Positions 24,541 through 33,959 of a stretch of DNA of 64,000 bases are shown one piece after another; positions within the stretch are counted from its first letter, which is position 1, and every line of letters starts with the position of its first letter. The DNA comes from Dastarcus helophoroides. Taxonomy: Eukaryota; Arthropoda; Insecta; Coleoptera; Bothrideridae. The stretch lies in contig CM053327.1 in assembly GCA_028583605.1 (NCBI GenBank), positions 42,446,059 through 42,510,058 of the forward strand, read 5' to 3'. Under the pieces are notes generated by a model that worked only from the letters and a program-made list of their open reading frames with translations, was not told where the DNA came from and searched no databases. Made by a program: the position numbers and the translations under genes.

Positions 24541-24613
24541 GATCATGTTGATTCGGATACGGGCGACCACATTGGTCGCCATTATGGTAGTTTTTAGGAT
24601 AGGATTAGCTCAG
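24541..24613 (+). CDS. Candidate first coding exon: signal peptide of a small secreted protein
   Basis: Exon bounded by a strong acceptor (TTTTCTTTTGTTTCAG) and a strong donor (CAG|GTACGT). ATG at 24545 opens a 23-codon frame that runs to the donor in phase 0: MLIRIRATTLVAIMVV, then FRIGLAQ. This has a basic N-terminus, a hydrophobic core and a small-residue end, like a secretory signal peptide, although the arginine late in the core is unusual. The acceptor in front implies an upstream non-coding 5' exon. The phase fits the exon at 38866, giving a 14252-bp intron loaded with transposons. An alternative frame hits a stop within the exon. Confidence 0.5.
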
Positions 24614-24747
24614 GTACGTATCTCTAATTTAAATATTAGATTCCAGCGTTAAAAATTAAAAGGTTTTATATGTTGAGGGTGTGCAAAAGTTTTCAACATA
24701 CACAAAAGCTATTTATTGTTATTAGGAATACAAACTGTTCAGTTTTA

Positions 24748-24972
24748 TTCTAATGCTTAGACCAGGTTTGGACATTTATTAGATTCGACGTTTGGAAACC
24801 AAATCTATTGGTCTATGCATTAGAATCCTTGTCTTCTGGGGACTTTCCTAGAGGGCAACCTCTTTGCTAGGTGGCAGTGTTTCAACTGTTGGTAATTCAG
24901 CTACCTATGATTCACTAGTACACGCCTAGAGGGCTCCATGGATTTGCAGTCTAGGTTGTATTCTAGGTGCAT
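24748..24972 (+). mobile_element. Hairpin element E1 (unclassified, 225 bp)
   Basis: Flanked by a perfect 11-bp direct repeat GTTCAGTTTTA (24737-24747 and 24973-24983), so it is a real insertion into the mariner. The 5' end folds: CTAATGC-TAGACCA pairs with TGGTCTATGCATTAG about 45 bp later. The 3' part (CTAGGTGGCAGTGTTTCAAC onward) is conserved in E2-E5 and ends in GCAT. There is no poly(A), no TIR and no ORF. Its superfamily is unknown. Confidence 0.8.
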
Positions 24973-24989
24973 GTTCAGTTTTAGTTAAA

Positions 24990-25270
24990 ACATTCTTCGT
25001 TTTGCCATCTGACTTGCAGCTTGGATTCCGACTCAAAAGAATTCCTACGGTTTGAAGTCTATTAATCTCTTCTAAATTGCGAAACCATGGACCACTCAGA
25101 CTGTGCTGCACTGAGCAAAATAGATGGTAGCAGGAGCCAGATCTGGGAAATACGTCGGGTGTGGCAAAGCTTCCCATTCAAATTCTATTATTGTTTTGTG
25201 AGCCATCTTAGTTACATGCGGACGAGCGCTATCATGAAGAGGAATACCACCCGAGGATTTTTTCTGTAAC
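24990..25270 (-). pseudogene. Mariner transposase, C-terminal half (broken)
   Basis: The minus strand reads LHDSARPHVTKMAHKT (second catalytic aspartate in HDSARPH), then EALPHPTYFPDLAPATIYFA, corresponding to the PHPPYSPDLAPSDYHLF block of mariners with the final catalytic residue replaced, then remnants of the C-terminal region with stops. Separated from the N-terminal half by LINE insertions. Confidence 0.75.
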
Positions 25271-25664
25271 TCTTGGCTCAGTTGGTTAAATTGACAGCTG
25301 TAGCGTCAATCAGAACCATTTTCCCGACTTTAGCAGTACAGTACAGTATACTCCTTTCGGATGAAATGGATGCATCTGATGGGATCACCAGATGCACAAT
25401 AGAACCTTCAAGCAATGGATATTTCGTCATGGTGTGAATATCGTAGGGGGTTTACCCAATGTTTCCTATTTTTTTTATTGTTAAATGCGAGTGGAAATTG
25501 CACCATACGTCACCTCTTGCACCCAAGCTTCTACCTTCATCTTTCTTGCCAATCGTCGTCTCTCATACACCTGTCCTGCATTGCTTGAGTCACTCCTTCG
25601 TTCCTTGTGATTTTGAGTCTTCCTCTTTTTTTTCGTGTATGAAATATTTTTGATGGCCATCATT

Positions 25665-26245
25665 TTTTTTTAAGTTTAATCCACTAGCAACGGGAAAACC
25701 CATTTTGCTTTCAAAGCACTGCGAGTAGGATGCGGATACAAGGATAGATGGTGATGAACCACCTTCTTAAACGAGAATAGGTTGTAATTTTTGGAAAAAA
25801 TTCCTTTCGGTAACAAGTTCCATAACTTGGAAGTTCTATAGAAAAAAGAGTCTCCATAGACAGAAATCCTCACTGTGTCAAGCTTGACCGCACAGGAATT
25901 TGCTCTCTTCGACTGTCTAGTATGCCTCAAGAACCTTGGCCTTGGGGAGATCAATCCTATTAGTTCCTGCGAGCATCTTCCGTGATAGTACTTGTAGAAA
26001 AGAGCCAAGTCACCACCCATACGCCTGTGCTCTAGTATTTTGAGAGAATCGGTCAGACTCTCGTCATCACTTAGGCGAATCGCTCTTCTTTAAATTGAAT
26101 CCAAGAAAGCTAAAGTGTGTTTTGGGGCTGAACATGGCCAAACATGAGAACAGTATTGGCTAGTGTTGCTCTAACTTGAGCTTTGTATAGTGTTAATAGC
26201 TGATGAGATGTGCTCTAAAAAAAGCCTAGCTTTTAAGAGGCAGCA
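25665..26245 (-). pseudogene. LINE A copy 3: ORF2 C-terminus with poly(A) tail
   Basis: Minus-strand LINE A 3' end inserted in the mariner. A T-run at 25664-25672 is the poly(A) tail. The 114-codon frame 25676-26020 reads LALFYKYYHGRCSQELIGLI ..., SCAVKLDTVRISVYGDSFF, YRTSKLWNLLPKGIFSKNYN. Upstream, RRAIRLSDDESLTDSL-like sequence continues in another frame to about 26245. This copy gives the clearest reference for the homology with the 14.9-19.5 kb satellite. Confidence 0.85.
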
Positions 26246-26435
26246 TTCTTCTGGCATTCTTCTGGCATTCTTCTTAAATATCCGTACCAATTTAACCTCC
26301 TTTCTTCTATTGTATCCAATTCACTGATGTAATCCCCATTGTTTCCCGAATGTATTCATTTCTTATCCTTTCTGTTTTTGTCACACCACAGTTGCGTCTC
26401 CAAAAGTCCATCTCCACAGACTTTAGCTTTCCTTC
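26246..26435 (-). pseudogene. LINE D fragment (RT C-terminal region)
   Basis: The minus strand reads GKLKSVEMDFWRRNCGVTKT, ERIRNEYIRETMG, then ERRLNWYGYLRRMPEE in a shifted frame. This matches the 'MDFWRR..G....DRIRNE..R..M' and 'RRLRWYGHV.RMPEER' motifs common downstream of LINE RT domains. An 11-bp CCAGAAGAATG-type direct repeat occurs at its left edge. Confidence 0.7.
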
Positions 26436-27240
26436 ATTCTTCTTTGTTGTTTCTTACGCTTCGAATTTGTATAATAAACCCAATTCTCGTCGCTAGTTAC
26501 TAATTTCCATAAGAAGCTCTTCTTTTTTTGATTAACAAGCAGTAGACTTTCTTCAGAAAAAATTCAAAAGTCCTTTGGAAAGTTTACTTCGCATCAGCTA
26601 CTCGTTAAAAGTAAAACAAGCATTAGGGCACTGTTCTCATGTTTTCAGTTTGGACCCAAAAACATTGGTTCTTTTGGGTTCAATTCGAATAAGAGCAATT
26701 CGTCCGAATCGTGATAAAACTTTTTCCAGACATTGAAACACAAAACCTAGGAGTAAATGCAAGTACGTAGTAACCTTTTCTGATGTGACCATGACCAAAT
26801 CTAGCAGGTTAAAAAATGCTTGACATCGCATCAGGTACTTACCCCAAGTTAGACCAAAACATGTTTGGAATTGAGCCCCAAAACAGATGTTGCTTCTTTT
26901 GAATTCGATCAGTTATGTTGCCATATCTTCAGAAAGTGCGTGGGGTATCCACTTACTTTCTTTTGTATTTTTCCCATTTCATGAAGCGCGGATTGTTGCA
27001 AGATGAACTTGTAACCGTTCAGCTAGTTGTGCACTAGACTGAACGTCATCTTCATTAGGCAATGTTTCCAACTGGTTACAGTTGACGCGATCTTCCAGAA
27101 CGTGGTTTGTCACTGAGGTCAATTTTGAAAAGCATTTACGGAACGTGCTCGAACTCACACCACAGAGAGTCTGTAGTTTTGCCCCAACGAAACTCATAAA
27201 GCAAAATATGCTGAAATGAACCTTATCAACGTTCATTTTT
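26436..27240 (-). pseudogene. Mariner transposase, N-terminal half (broken)
   Basis: The minus strand contains, in order, MNVDKVHFSIFCFMSFVGAK near 27236, a helix-turn-helix region ending SSAQLAERLQVHLATI, then LHEMGKIQKK, KW.PHALSEDM in a shifted frame, and VTSDENWVYYTNSKRKK (about 26447-26497) with the first catalytic aspartate. These correspond in order to mariner motifs such as REIAE.L.VSH.T, MGKIQK.G.WVPH.L and VTGDEKW. Several frameshifts and stops. Confidence 0.8.
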
Positions 27241-27367
27241 TAAAACAGAAAATCCAAAGCTCATTCTCAAACAATTATAGTCATTGGATAGTACCTTCAA
27301 GTTTGATATAGAAAAGTGTTCTAGGGTCCACTGTTGTAAGATTCAAAGACATAGAACGCCATCAGTA

Positions 27368-28518
27368 GACAGCACAAAACCAACTGAACACCTGCCCAAC
27401 AGCAGCAATGGAGGTAATGCTAGGTCTAACTCCTCTTCACCTTTTAGTGAAGAGGAAAGCGATCAAAGGAGCCTCAAGATTACTGCAATTAAAACAATTT
27501 AAAGAAGGAGACTTCGCTGGTCACATGGGAATCTTCAAAGAATGTAGCCCGGTGATTTTAGCAAAATTGGTTGATTACATGCAACCCAGGTATGAATTTG
27601 ATCATTCCTTTGAGGTGTACTTAGATAGCCACACTATCGCTCAATCAGTACCTGAGGAAAAACACAAATTATCCATCTGGTTTACAGATGGATCAAATAC
27701 AGCACATGGGACTGGAGTGGCCCTAACAATAGGTTTTTTAAAGCCTTGGAAAAGACCCAACTGTCTTTCAAACTGAAATACATGCAATAGAACTCTGCGC
27801 CTACGAGTGTCTTCGAAGAAGCCTGAAAAAAATTAACTCTGACAGTCAAGCGGCAATAAAGGCTTTCAGCAGTTGCCTTATCAAATTTAAACTAATTTGG
27901 AACTGTCAACAAACGTTAAAGCAACTGGTTAAACACAACAGGAGCAGCCTTAAGTGGGTGCCAGGGCACAAAGGAATACAAGGTAATTAAACTGCGGACC
28001 AACTGGCTGCATCATCATTTCTGAACCGACTTTTGGTTTTTCTAAAAGTCAAATCAACGATGAGGTCAAAAAATTGGAAACAAAGTCAGGAATCTCCCAC
28101 TGCAGATTATATCCAGGACTACGGCAGGCGAAAAGATTCATATCTGGAACGCTTGAAAAGACAGTCTACTTAGAACTCGGCTAGTCCCAAGGATCCTAAC
28201 AGGACATTGCTCTATGAGGTACCACCTCAAGAAAATGGGTCAGGCTGAAACAGACCGATGTCGCTTTTGCGCAGAAGCTGCGGAGACTGCAGAACATGTG
28301 CTATGCAAGTGCGCTAAAGGTACATCCAATTTGAATGGGTGTCCTTAGACCCCTTAGATGTGGAAGAACTCAATCCCAGATTCATAAAAAACTTCTACAA
28401 GAGTTTGAATCTGGGAACTACATAGATCAGGGTATGCACAAAAGATCTCCTTAGGTCGAGGTGCTTGGTGGACGAAGAGAAACACGAAACGACCCATACA
28501 TAATCTATAATCTAATCT
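27368..28518 (+). pseudogene. LINE C: 5'-truncated RNase H LINE inserted in the mariner
   Basis: 1151-bp plus-strand insertion flanked by a perfect 13-bp TSD, AACGCCATCAGTA (27355-27367 and 28519-28531). It encodes TPLHLLVKRKAIKGASRLLQ, an RNase H domain (WFTDGSNTAHGTG, INSDSQAAIKAF, KWVPGHKGIQGN with a stop just before TADQLA) and a zinc-binding CRFCAEAAETAEHVLCKC. The 3' end carries a TAATC-type microsatellite tail (28501-28518), typical of I-like elements. Frameshifts near 27770 and a stop near 27990 disable it. Confidence 0.85.
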
Positions 28519-28569
28519 AACGCCATCAGTACGCAGCGCCAAGAACTTTTGCACACCCCCAACAAATAC

Positions 28570-29084
28570 ACTCTACAGTATTTGGCCCCAACGACATGGG
28601 GAATATAATATACTGGGTTGGAACGTGATTAGTTGATCGTTTTCCAAGAAATATGATTGAAAGTTAAAGAAAAATCAATTTGGTTACTCAATAATAGTCC
28701 TTTATATTTAAAGATCCCTTCACAGGATTGTGGAGCGTTGGGAAAGATTTCCAAAGTTCCAACGTGTCTCAGTTCTCAAAAGACTTTTCGATGTGTCTAT
28801 TGTCTCTTAGTTTTCCATATCACTGCAAGCTCACGCATCCAAAAATCCCTCTCATGACCACCAGACTAAAGCCTAACAATCTGACTCTTCTAGAATTTAG
28901 TTTAGAGAAATCATTGAGGGTTAAGACTATCATGTTTCCAACAGAAAAAGAGGGACAAAAAGATGAACTTTAAAATCGAAAATATTAAAAGGATTAAAAA
29001 ATTAAAAGGATTAAAGATGTCCATCTTGAACCTAAAACTTATATTTGTCGCTCGAAAGTAAAACCTCAAAATTTGAAGTCGAAC
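28570..29084. other. No recognisable gene
   Basis: AT-rich intronic sequence. Overlapping short ORFs at 28657-28973 have no domain. Short ATTAAAAGGATT direct repeats at about 28980-29015. Confidence 0.35.
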
Positions 29085-29886
29085 CTTTAAATTCCAAATA
29101 GAGAAACGATAAGAGTTTGATTTCCAATTCAAAGGATTTAAATTCATCTTAGAATTTTGAGTTTTCATTCAAAATGGTTAATTCAATAATGCACAGACCA
29201 ATAGGTTTGAATATTTATTAGATTCAAACCTATTGGTCTGTGCATTATAGAATCCTTGTCTTCTGGGAACTCTCCTAGAGAGCAACCGCTTCGCTAGGTG
29301 GCAGTGTTTCAACTGTTGGTAGTTCAGCTACCTATGATTCACTATACACACCGCCTGGAGGGCTGCATGAATTTGTAGTCTAGGTTGCATTCTTCTTGCA
29401 TATGGTTAATTCAGTCTCAAAATATTTCAAAATCTCAACTTTGATATTAGAATTTCCAATAGAATTTCCAAATCTTCGTTTCTATTTTTTTTTCAAAATT
29501 TCGACCTCTTGCGAGTGTCATAGATTCGTCATCATTAATACAGATTACTTGGATAGTCAGCACAAATCAGGTTCTATAAAATGAAAAATGGTCAAATATT
29601 TCTTAAATTCAAAAGCTGTGTGGTTGAGAGGACCCTAATATACAGCTTGTAGGGCTTATGATTCGTCGAACTTTTAAATTCCAAATAGAAAAACTAATAA
29701 AATTTGACCTTGAATTCAAAGGATTTAAATTCATCTTAGAATTTCGAGTTTTCGTTCGGTCTCGAAATATTTCAAAATCTCAACTTCAATATTAGAATTT
29801 CCAATAAAGTTTCGAAATCTTCCTTTCTATTTCTTTTTAAAAATTTCGTCTTCTGGCAAGTGTCATGTATTCGCCATCATTAATAT
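29085..29886. repeat. Tandemly duplicated host repeat interrupted by two transposons
   Basis: A ~370-bp unit occurs twice in direct orientation, for example ATTCAAAGGATTTAAATTCA at about 29132 and 29719, and TCTCAAAATATTTCAAAATC at about 29415 versus TCTCGAAATATTTCAAAATC at about 29761. Copy 1 contains the hairpin element E2. Copy 2 contains the DD41D transposon and resumes at 32114-32240. Each copy serves as a near-unoccupied reference for the other. Confidence 0.75.
29186..29401 (+). mobile_element. Hairpin element E2 (216 bp)
   Basis: Flanked by a perfect 12-bp direct repeat ATGGTTAATTCA (29174-29185 and 29402-29413). The 5' end is a perfect hairpin: 25-bp arms (AATGCACAGACCAATAGGTT plus TGAAT, and the reverse complement) around ATTTATTAG. 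The 3' half, starting TTGTCTTCTGGGAACTC and ending CTTGCAT, is shared with E1 and E3-E5. Confidence 0.85.
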
Positions 29887-29887
29887 A

Positions 29888-30310
29888 CAGGGTGTTACAA
29901 AAGTCCGGGCCGCTACTTCAGGAGCATATTCTACACATTAAAATATGAAAAATGTTAAAATACATTTTTTTCTTTAAATTGCCTCCTAACGGAGATATGA
30001 CCATTTAAAGATGGCGCCCCTAAAGTGGTTCTTTTACTACAAAAAGTTAACGGTTAGTAGCAAAGTCATGAAATTGGGCAAGCAGTTAAAGAATTGGATT
30101 AGGCATATTCTCATGTAACATATTTTTTAAATAAGCAGTAGCGCGGTGTGTAGGGGGTTGCCCGCGATTATTTTTTGCCGTAACTTTTTTGTATTGCAAT
30201 ATTTCGAAACAAAAGTGCCATAATCGTAAAAAGCAACATTTTTTATACAAAAAAGGTACTCTTTCTCAAAGTCGCTAAAAGTAACCGTTTCCGAGAAAAA
30301 AGCGTTTAAA
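29888..30310 (+). repeat. Left terminal inverted repeat of the DD41D transposon
   Basis: About 423 bp, matching the reverse complement of 31691-32113 almost throughout. It contains a shared block with GGCGCCCCTAAAGTGGTTCT and, further in, TAATCGCGGGCAACCCCCTA-type sequence in inverted orientation. Confidence 0.9.
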
Positions 30311-30410
30311 CAAAATTGTTGCATTTATTAGAATTCGTTTTGCAAATTTCTAATTTATCCACTACTAACTGCATTGATATAAAAATAGTACAAAATTAAG
30401 AAGAAAAAAA

Positions 30411-31472
30411 TCAAAGCAAGTGTTCGAAATTACTGCCCCCTGCAGCAATACATTGCTCGGCTCGTCTTCTAAGGGAACTCCTTACTCTTTCGCAAATGCC
30501 TGGTGTATTGTGAATCTGGTTGAACCCATTTTCAATTCGTTCACGAAGATCATTGATATTGTCAACTGGTGTGGAGTAGACGATCTGCTTTAGATGTCCC
30601 CATAAGTAGAAATCGAGTGGGTTGAGGTCAGGAGACCTAGCTGGCCATGGTATCGGACCTCCTCGACCTATCCATCGTTGATGATAGTTGTTATTCAAAA
30701 ATTCCCTAGCAACTGCACTAAAATGGGCAGGTGCCCCATCGTGCATTATGCACATTCGCTGTCTTGTTATGAGTGGAACATTTTCAAGTAACACGGGTAA
30801 CTCTGTTTGCAAAAAATGTCTATATGATGCTCCTGTTAACCTATGAGGTAAAAAAAACGGTCCAATTATAGAGTCCCCTATTATTCCTCCCCAAATGTTA
30901 AATGAAAAATGTTGCTGATGTCTCCCTGCATTGGGATTTTCAACTTGCCACTGATGCATGTTGTGAAAGTTAAGTATCCCGTTTCTGGTAAAACCCGCTT
31001 CGTCCGTAAATAATATGAGCGATGGAAAGTTCTCATTTTCAGCGATCTTATGCAATAGCCAGTTGCAAAATTCTATTCTTGGAGAATAATCAGCAGCAAG
31101 TAACCCTTGCACTCTTTGAAAATGATAGGGGTAAAATTGGTAAAATTTCAAAATTCGCCAGATAGTTACGTGATTTACTCCTTCGGCTAAAGCAAGTTGT
31201 CTAGTGCTGACACATGGATCTTCTTCAACTCGCTGAAGCACACGCTCCTCTAAATTAGCAACTTCTGCGTTTGGCCTTCCAACACGTTCGCCTTTGAAAA
31301 CAAAATTTCCTGTTTCACATAAACGAGCATGAATTTTCTGGAACAATTTTTCTCCTGGTAGGTGTCTATTAGGAAAACGTTCAGCATAAAGCCGTCTTGC
31401 TTCAGCACGATTACAATTTGCAAGCCCGTACATTAAATGCATATCGGCCATTTCTTGATTTGAATAGTCCAT
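30411..31472 (-). CDS. Transposase, IS630/Tc1/mariner superfamily, DD41D
   Basis: 353-residue intact transposase that would cut and paste the surrounding element at TA sites. Residues ~1-60 form an N-terminal DNA-binding helix-turn-helix region of the type seen in insect DUF4817-like proteins (MDYSNQEMADMHLMYGLANC). A second helix-turn-helix covers about 75-110 (STRQLALAEGVNHVTIWRIL). The catalytic domain has D157 (LFTDEAGFTRNG), D245 (MHDGAPAHF) and D287 (SPDLNPLDFYLWG). The D245-D287 spacing is 41 residues, hence DD41D. The start at 31472 is the first in-frame ATG after the 3' TIR (plus-strand right) and gives the usual family length. No stops or frameshifts; codon use is less AT-biased than the surroundings. 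It is transcribed opposite to the candidate host gene whose intron contains it. Confidence 0.95.
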   Translation of the reverse strand: MDYSNQEMADMHLMYGLANCNRAEARRLYAERFPNRHLPGEKLFQKIHARLCETGNFVFKGERVGRPNAEVANLEERVLQRVEEDPCVSTRQLALAEGVNHVTIWRILKFYQFYPYHFQRVQGLLAADYSPRIEFCNWLLHKIAENENFPSLILFTDEAGFTRNGILNFHNMHQWQVENPNAGRHQQHFSFNIWGGIIGDSIIGPFFLPHRLTGASYRHFLQTELPVLLENVPLITRQRMCIMHDGAPAHFSAVAREFLNNNYHQRWIGRGGPIPWPARSPDLNPLDFYLWGHLKQIVYSTPVDNINDLRERIENGFNQIHNTPGICERVRSSLRRRAEQCIAAGGSNFEHLL

Positions 31473-31690
31473 TTTATCAAAATAATGAAAAGTTAAAAAA
31501 CTACTACACTTACTATTGACAACAAAAACTGCTAAAGTTTACAGCTTACGACCAAATTTTATCAGTGACACAACGTCAATCTCTGGCAGATATTGTCAAG
31601 TACAATTGTTTTCTTTACGATCAGTTTGCATGACCAACTTATTTTTTCTTATACAAATTAGTTAGAATTTCGAAGACGGGATAGGATTAT

Positions 31691-32113
31691 TTAAACGCCT
31701 TTTTCTCGGAAACGGTTACTTCTAGCGACTTTGAGAAAGAGTACCTTTTTTGTATAAAAAATGTTGCTTTTTACGATTATGGCACTTTTGTGTCGAAATA
31801 TTGCAATACAAAAAAGTTACGGCAAAAAATAATCGCGGGCAACCCCCTACACGCCACGCTACTGCTTATTTAAAAAATATGTTACATCAAAATATGCCTA
31901 ATCCAATTCTTTAACTGCTTGCCCAATTTCATGACTTTGCTACTAACCGTTAACTTTTTGTAGTAAAAAAACCACTTTAGGGGCGCCATCTTTAAATGGT
32001 CATATCTCCGTTAGAAGGCAATTTAAAGAAAAAAATGTATTTCAACATTTTTTCATATTTTAATGTGTAGAATATGCTCCTGAAGTAGCGGCCCGGACTT
32101 TTGTACCACCCTG
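31691..32113 (-). repeat. Right terminal inverted repeat of the DD41D transposon
   Basis: Reverse complement of 29888-30310. It would carry the promoter region for the transposase, which starts ~220 bp inside it. Confidence 0.9.
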
Positions 32114-32354
32114 TATACAGATCACTTGGACAGTGAGCACAAATCGGGTTCTATAGAATGAAAAATCGTCGAACATTTCTGAAATTCGAAAGCTGTGTGG
32201 CTGAGAGGAACCTAATATATAGCTTCTAGGGCTTAGTGGCGACCTACAGCATGACCACATAGGTACACATAGACGAACAGACGGAAATACATGTCGTTAG
32301 TCGTAGTCGTAGTTTTAGTGGCAAATTTAAGATGATCAGAATTTAAAAATGTAG

Positions 32355-32575
32355 CTGCTTGACACAGTGAGGACTTCTGTTTACGGAGACTCTTTTTTCT
32401 ATAGAACTATCAAGTTATGGAACTTGTTACCGAAAGGAATTTTCCCCAAAAATTACAACCTATCCTTGTTTAAGAAGGCGGTTCACGCTATCTATCCTTG
32501 TTTCCGCATCCTACTCGCAGTGCTCTGAAAGCATAATGGGGTTACCCGTTGCGAGTGGATTAAACTTTTAAAAAA
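32355..32575 (+). pseudogene. LINE A copy 4: 3' end
   Basis: From GACACAGTGAGGACTTCTGT through TTTTCTATAGAACTATCAAG to GCGAGTGGATTAAACTTTTA and an A-run. Same C-terminal coding block as copies 2 and 3, strongly 5'-truncated, with an internal deletion in the HRHLSL region. Confidence 0.8.
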
Positions 32576-32579
32576 ATGG

Positions 32580-33110
32580 TTTCACTTTTTAGAGTTTATG
32601 GTTTCCGTTTTCACAAACGCTGTACTACAATTTGTCAAAAATGTTTACTTTTATCCAAATACGTAATCAGGTAGTTCACCGGTAATAATCGTAGCAAAAG
32701 TTTTAATGTTAGATCTCCACTGCTTAAGCGAAACGTAAGCGTCAGACCATTACTCGATTTTTAGCATAGACTATCCGTGTGGATTCAATAACTAAGCGCA
32801 CGCCGCTTTGCAGCAGATTTTCTAAGCTGACTGCCCTGCTTGTACGATAAGATTTCTTCAATGGAGTTTTAGCCAAAGCAGTCAAAGAGATCTTGAAGTA
32901 GAAATACAAATCTTGTCTCCTGAAACCAAGAAAAATTTAAAAAAAACACAACCTTTTCAAGCATTTGCAACATTTTCTTAATGATACGAAACTTGCCTCA
33001 AGAAAGACTTCTGAATATGAGCTGGTCAATTAGGACGAGGACTTTTTCAATCGCGATGAAATTGCCTTTAAAATGGACAAAAGTTATCGAACTAATGGCG
33101 CATTTTTGAT
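32580..33110. other. No recognisable gene; one F-family scrap
   Basis: Mostly unique AT-rich DNA. At about 32912-32955 there is a partial F sequence (TTGTCTCCTGAAACCAAGAA). Confidence 0.4.
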
Positions 33111-33119
33111 CTACATTTG

Positions 33120-33302
33120 ATAATTGAAATACAATTCTTGTCCCCTGAAACCAAGAAAGTTTAAAAAACACAACAAAGGTTGCTCTAACGCGTTTCGATA
33201 ACCAAGCTATCACCTTCAGAGAGATACTTGGCTATCGGAACTCGTTAGAGCAACCTCTGTTGTGTTTTTTAATCTTTCTTGGTTTCAGGGGACAAGATTT
33301 GT
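33120..33302. repeat. Fold-back element F3, left part
   Basis: An inverted repeat of ~80-bp arms: AATTGAAATACAATTCTTGT ... GTTGCTCTAACGCGTTTCGA, then the reverse complement through TTGGTTTCAGGGGACAAGAT. The minus strand at 33183-33223 carries a hammerhead-like core with stem I CTCT/AGAG, but CTGAAGG instead of CTGAAGA. The hAT-like insertion at 33303 interrupts this copy, which resumes at 37430. Confidence 0.8.
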
Positions 33303-33589
33303 CAAGCCCGTAACCAGGATATTTTTTCTGGGGGGGGGGCTGCGATCCTTCTACTAAAACTACTTAGTCTTTGTTTGCGTTTAGGTTAGAGCTAAGAAGC
33401 CACGGTCCAATACTACTTTACTATTAATATTACTATTTTATACAAATATACTAAAATATAAAAAAATACGCTAAAAACTACAGTCTACAGTCTAACTCTT
33501 CTAACATTCTGACAAAGTAGCTGGAGAAAAATCTCATTTTTTTAAAATTATTTTAAAATTTCGATTTCGTTCATAATTATTATATTAAA

Positions 33590-33850
33590 GTTTTTTTTAA
33601 GTTCAAGTTTCCTCTAGCGTCCAACTCTTTTTCTAACTGGCAACAACTTTAATTTATTTTTAGCAATTTTGGGAAAGTTTTAAGTTCAAGTTTCCTCTAG
33701 CGTCCAACTCTTTTTCTAACTGGCAACAACTTTAATTTATTTTTAGCAATTTTGGGAAAGTTTTAAGTTCAAGTTTACTCTAGCGTCCAACTCTTTTTCT
33801 AACTGGCAACAACTTTAATTTATTTTTGGCAATTTTGACAATTTTGGGAA
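33590..33850. repeat. 83-bp tandem repeat, 3 copies
   Basis: AAGTTCAAGTTTCCTCTAGC recurs at exact 83-bp spacing (33611, 33694 and 33777 for the CCTCT/ACTCT landmark) inside the hAT-like element. Confidence 0.9.
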
Positions 33851-33959
33851 TTATTGTTGTTATCTAAATTTGTAATGTCTAAATGCGGTTGATTCTTCTG
33901 AATTTAGAAAATAATTTTTGCTATAAAGTTAAATATCGTTTTTTTTTTGAAATTTTTCG

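Larger units (their letters stand above)
24671..28564 (-). mobile_element. Old mariner-like element broken by several insertions
   Basis: Bounded by inverted repeats: TGTTGAGGGTGTGCAAAAGT at 24671 and its near reverse complement (ACTTTTGCACACCCCCAACA) ending near 28564. Minus-strand transposase remnants lie inside (26436-27240 N-terminal half, 24990-25270 C-terminal half). It hosts at least four younger insertions: hairpin element E1 (24748), LINE A copy 3 (25665), LINE D (26246) and LINE C (27368). With these removed about 1.7 kb remains, near the usual mariner size. Confidence 0.65.
29888..32113 (-). mobile_element. Intact Tc1/mariner-superfamily transposon (DD41D) with 423-bp TIRs
   Basis: 2226 bp from CAGGGTGTTACAAAAGTCCG to its reverse complement (CGGACTTTTGTACCACCCTG), flanked by TA at 29886-29887 and 32114-32115. 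The inverted repeats extend unusually far, about 29888-30310 and 31691-32113, and are nearly identical; the inner ends both contain GTTTAAACGC-like sequence. One uninterrupted transposase gene lies between them. Near-identical TIRs and an open gene indicate recent insertion. Confidence 0.92.

Noticed and set aside
24748..24972. Element E as a tRNA-derived SINE
   Set aside because: GGTAGTTCAGCTACC faintly resembles a B box, but there is no properly spaced A box and no A-rich or short-repeat tail.
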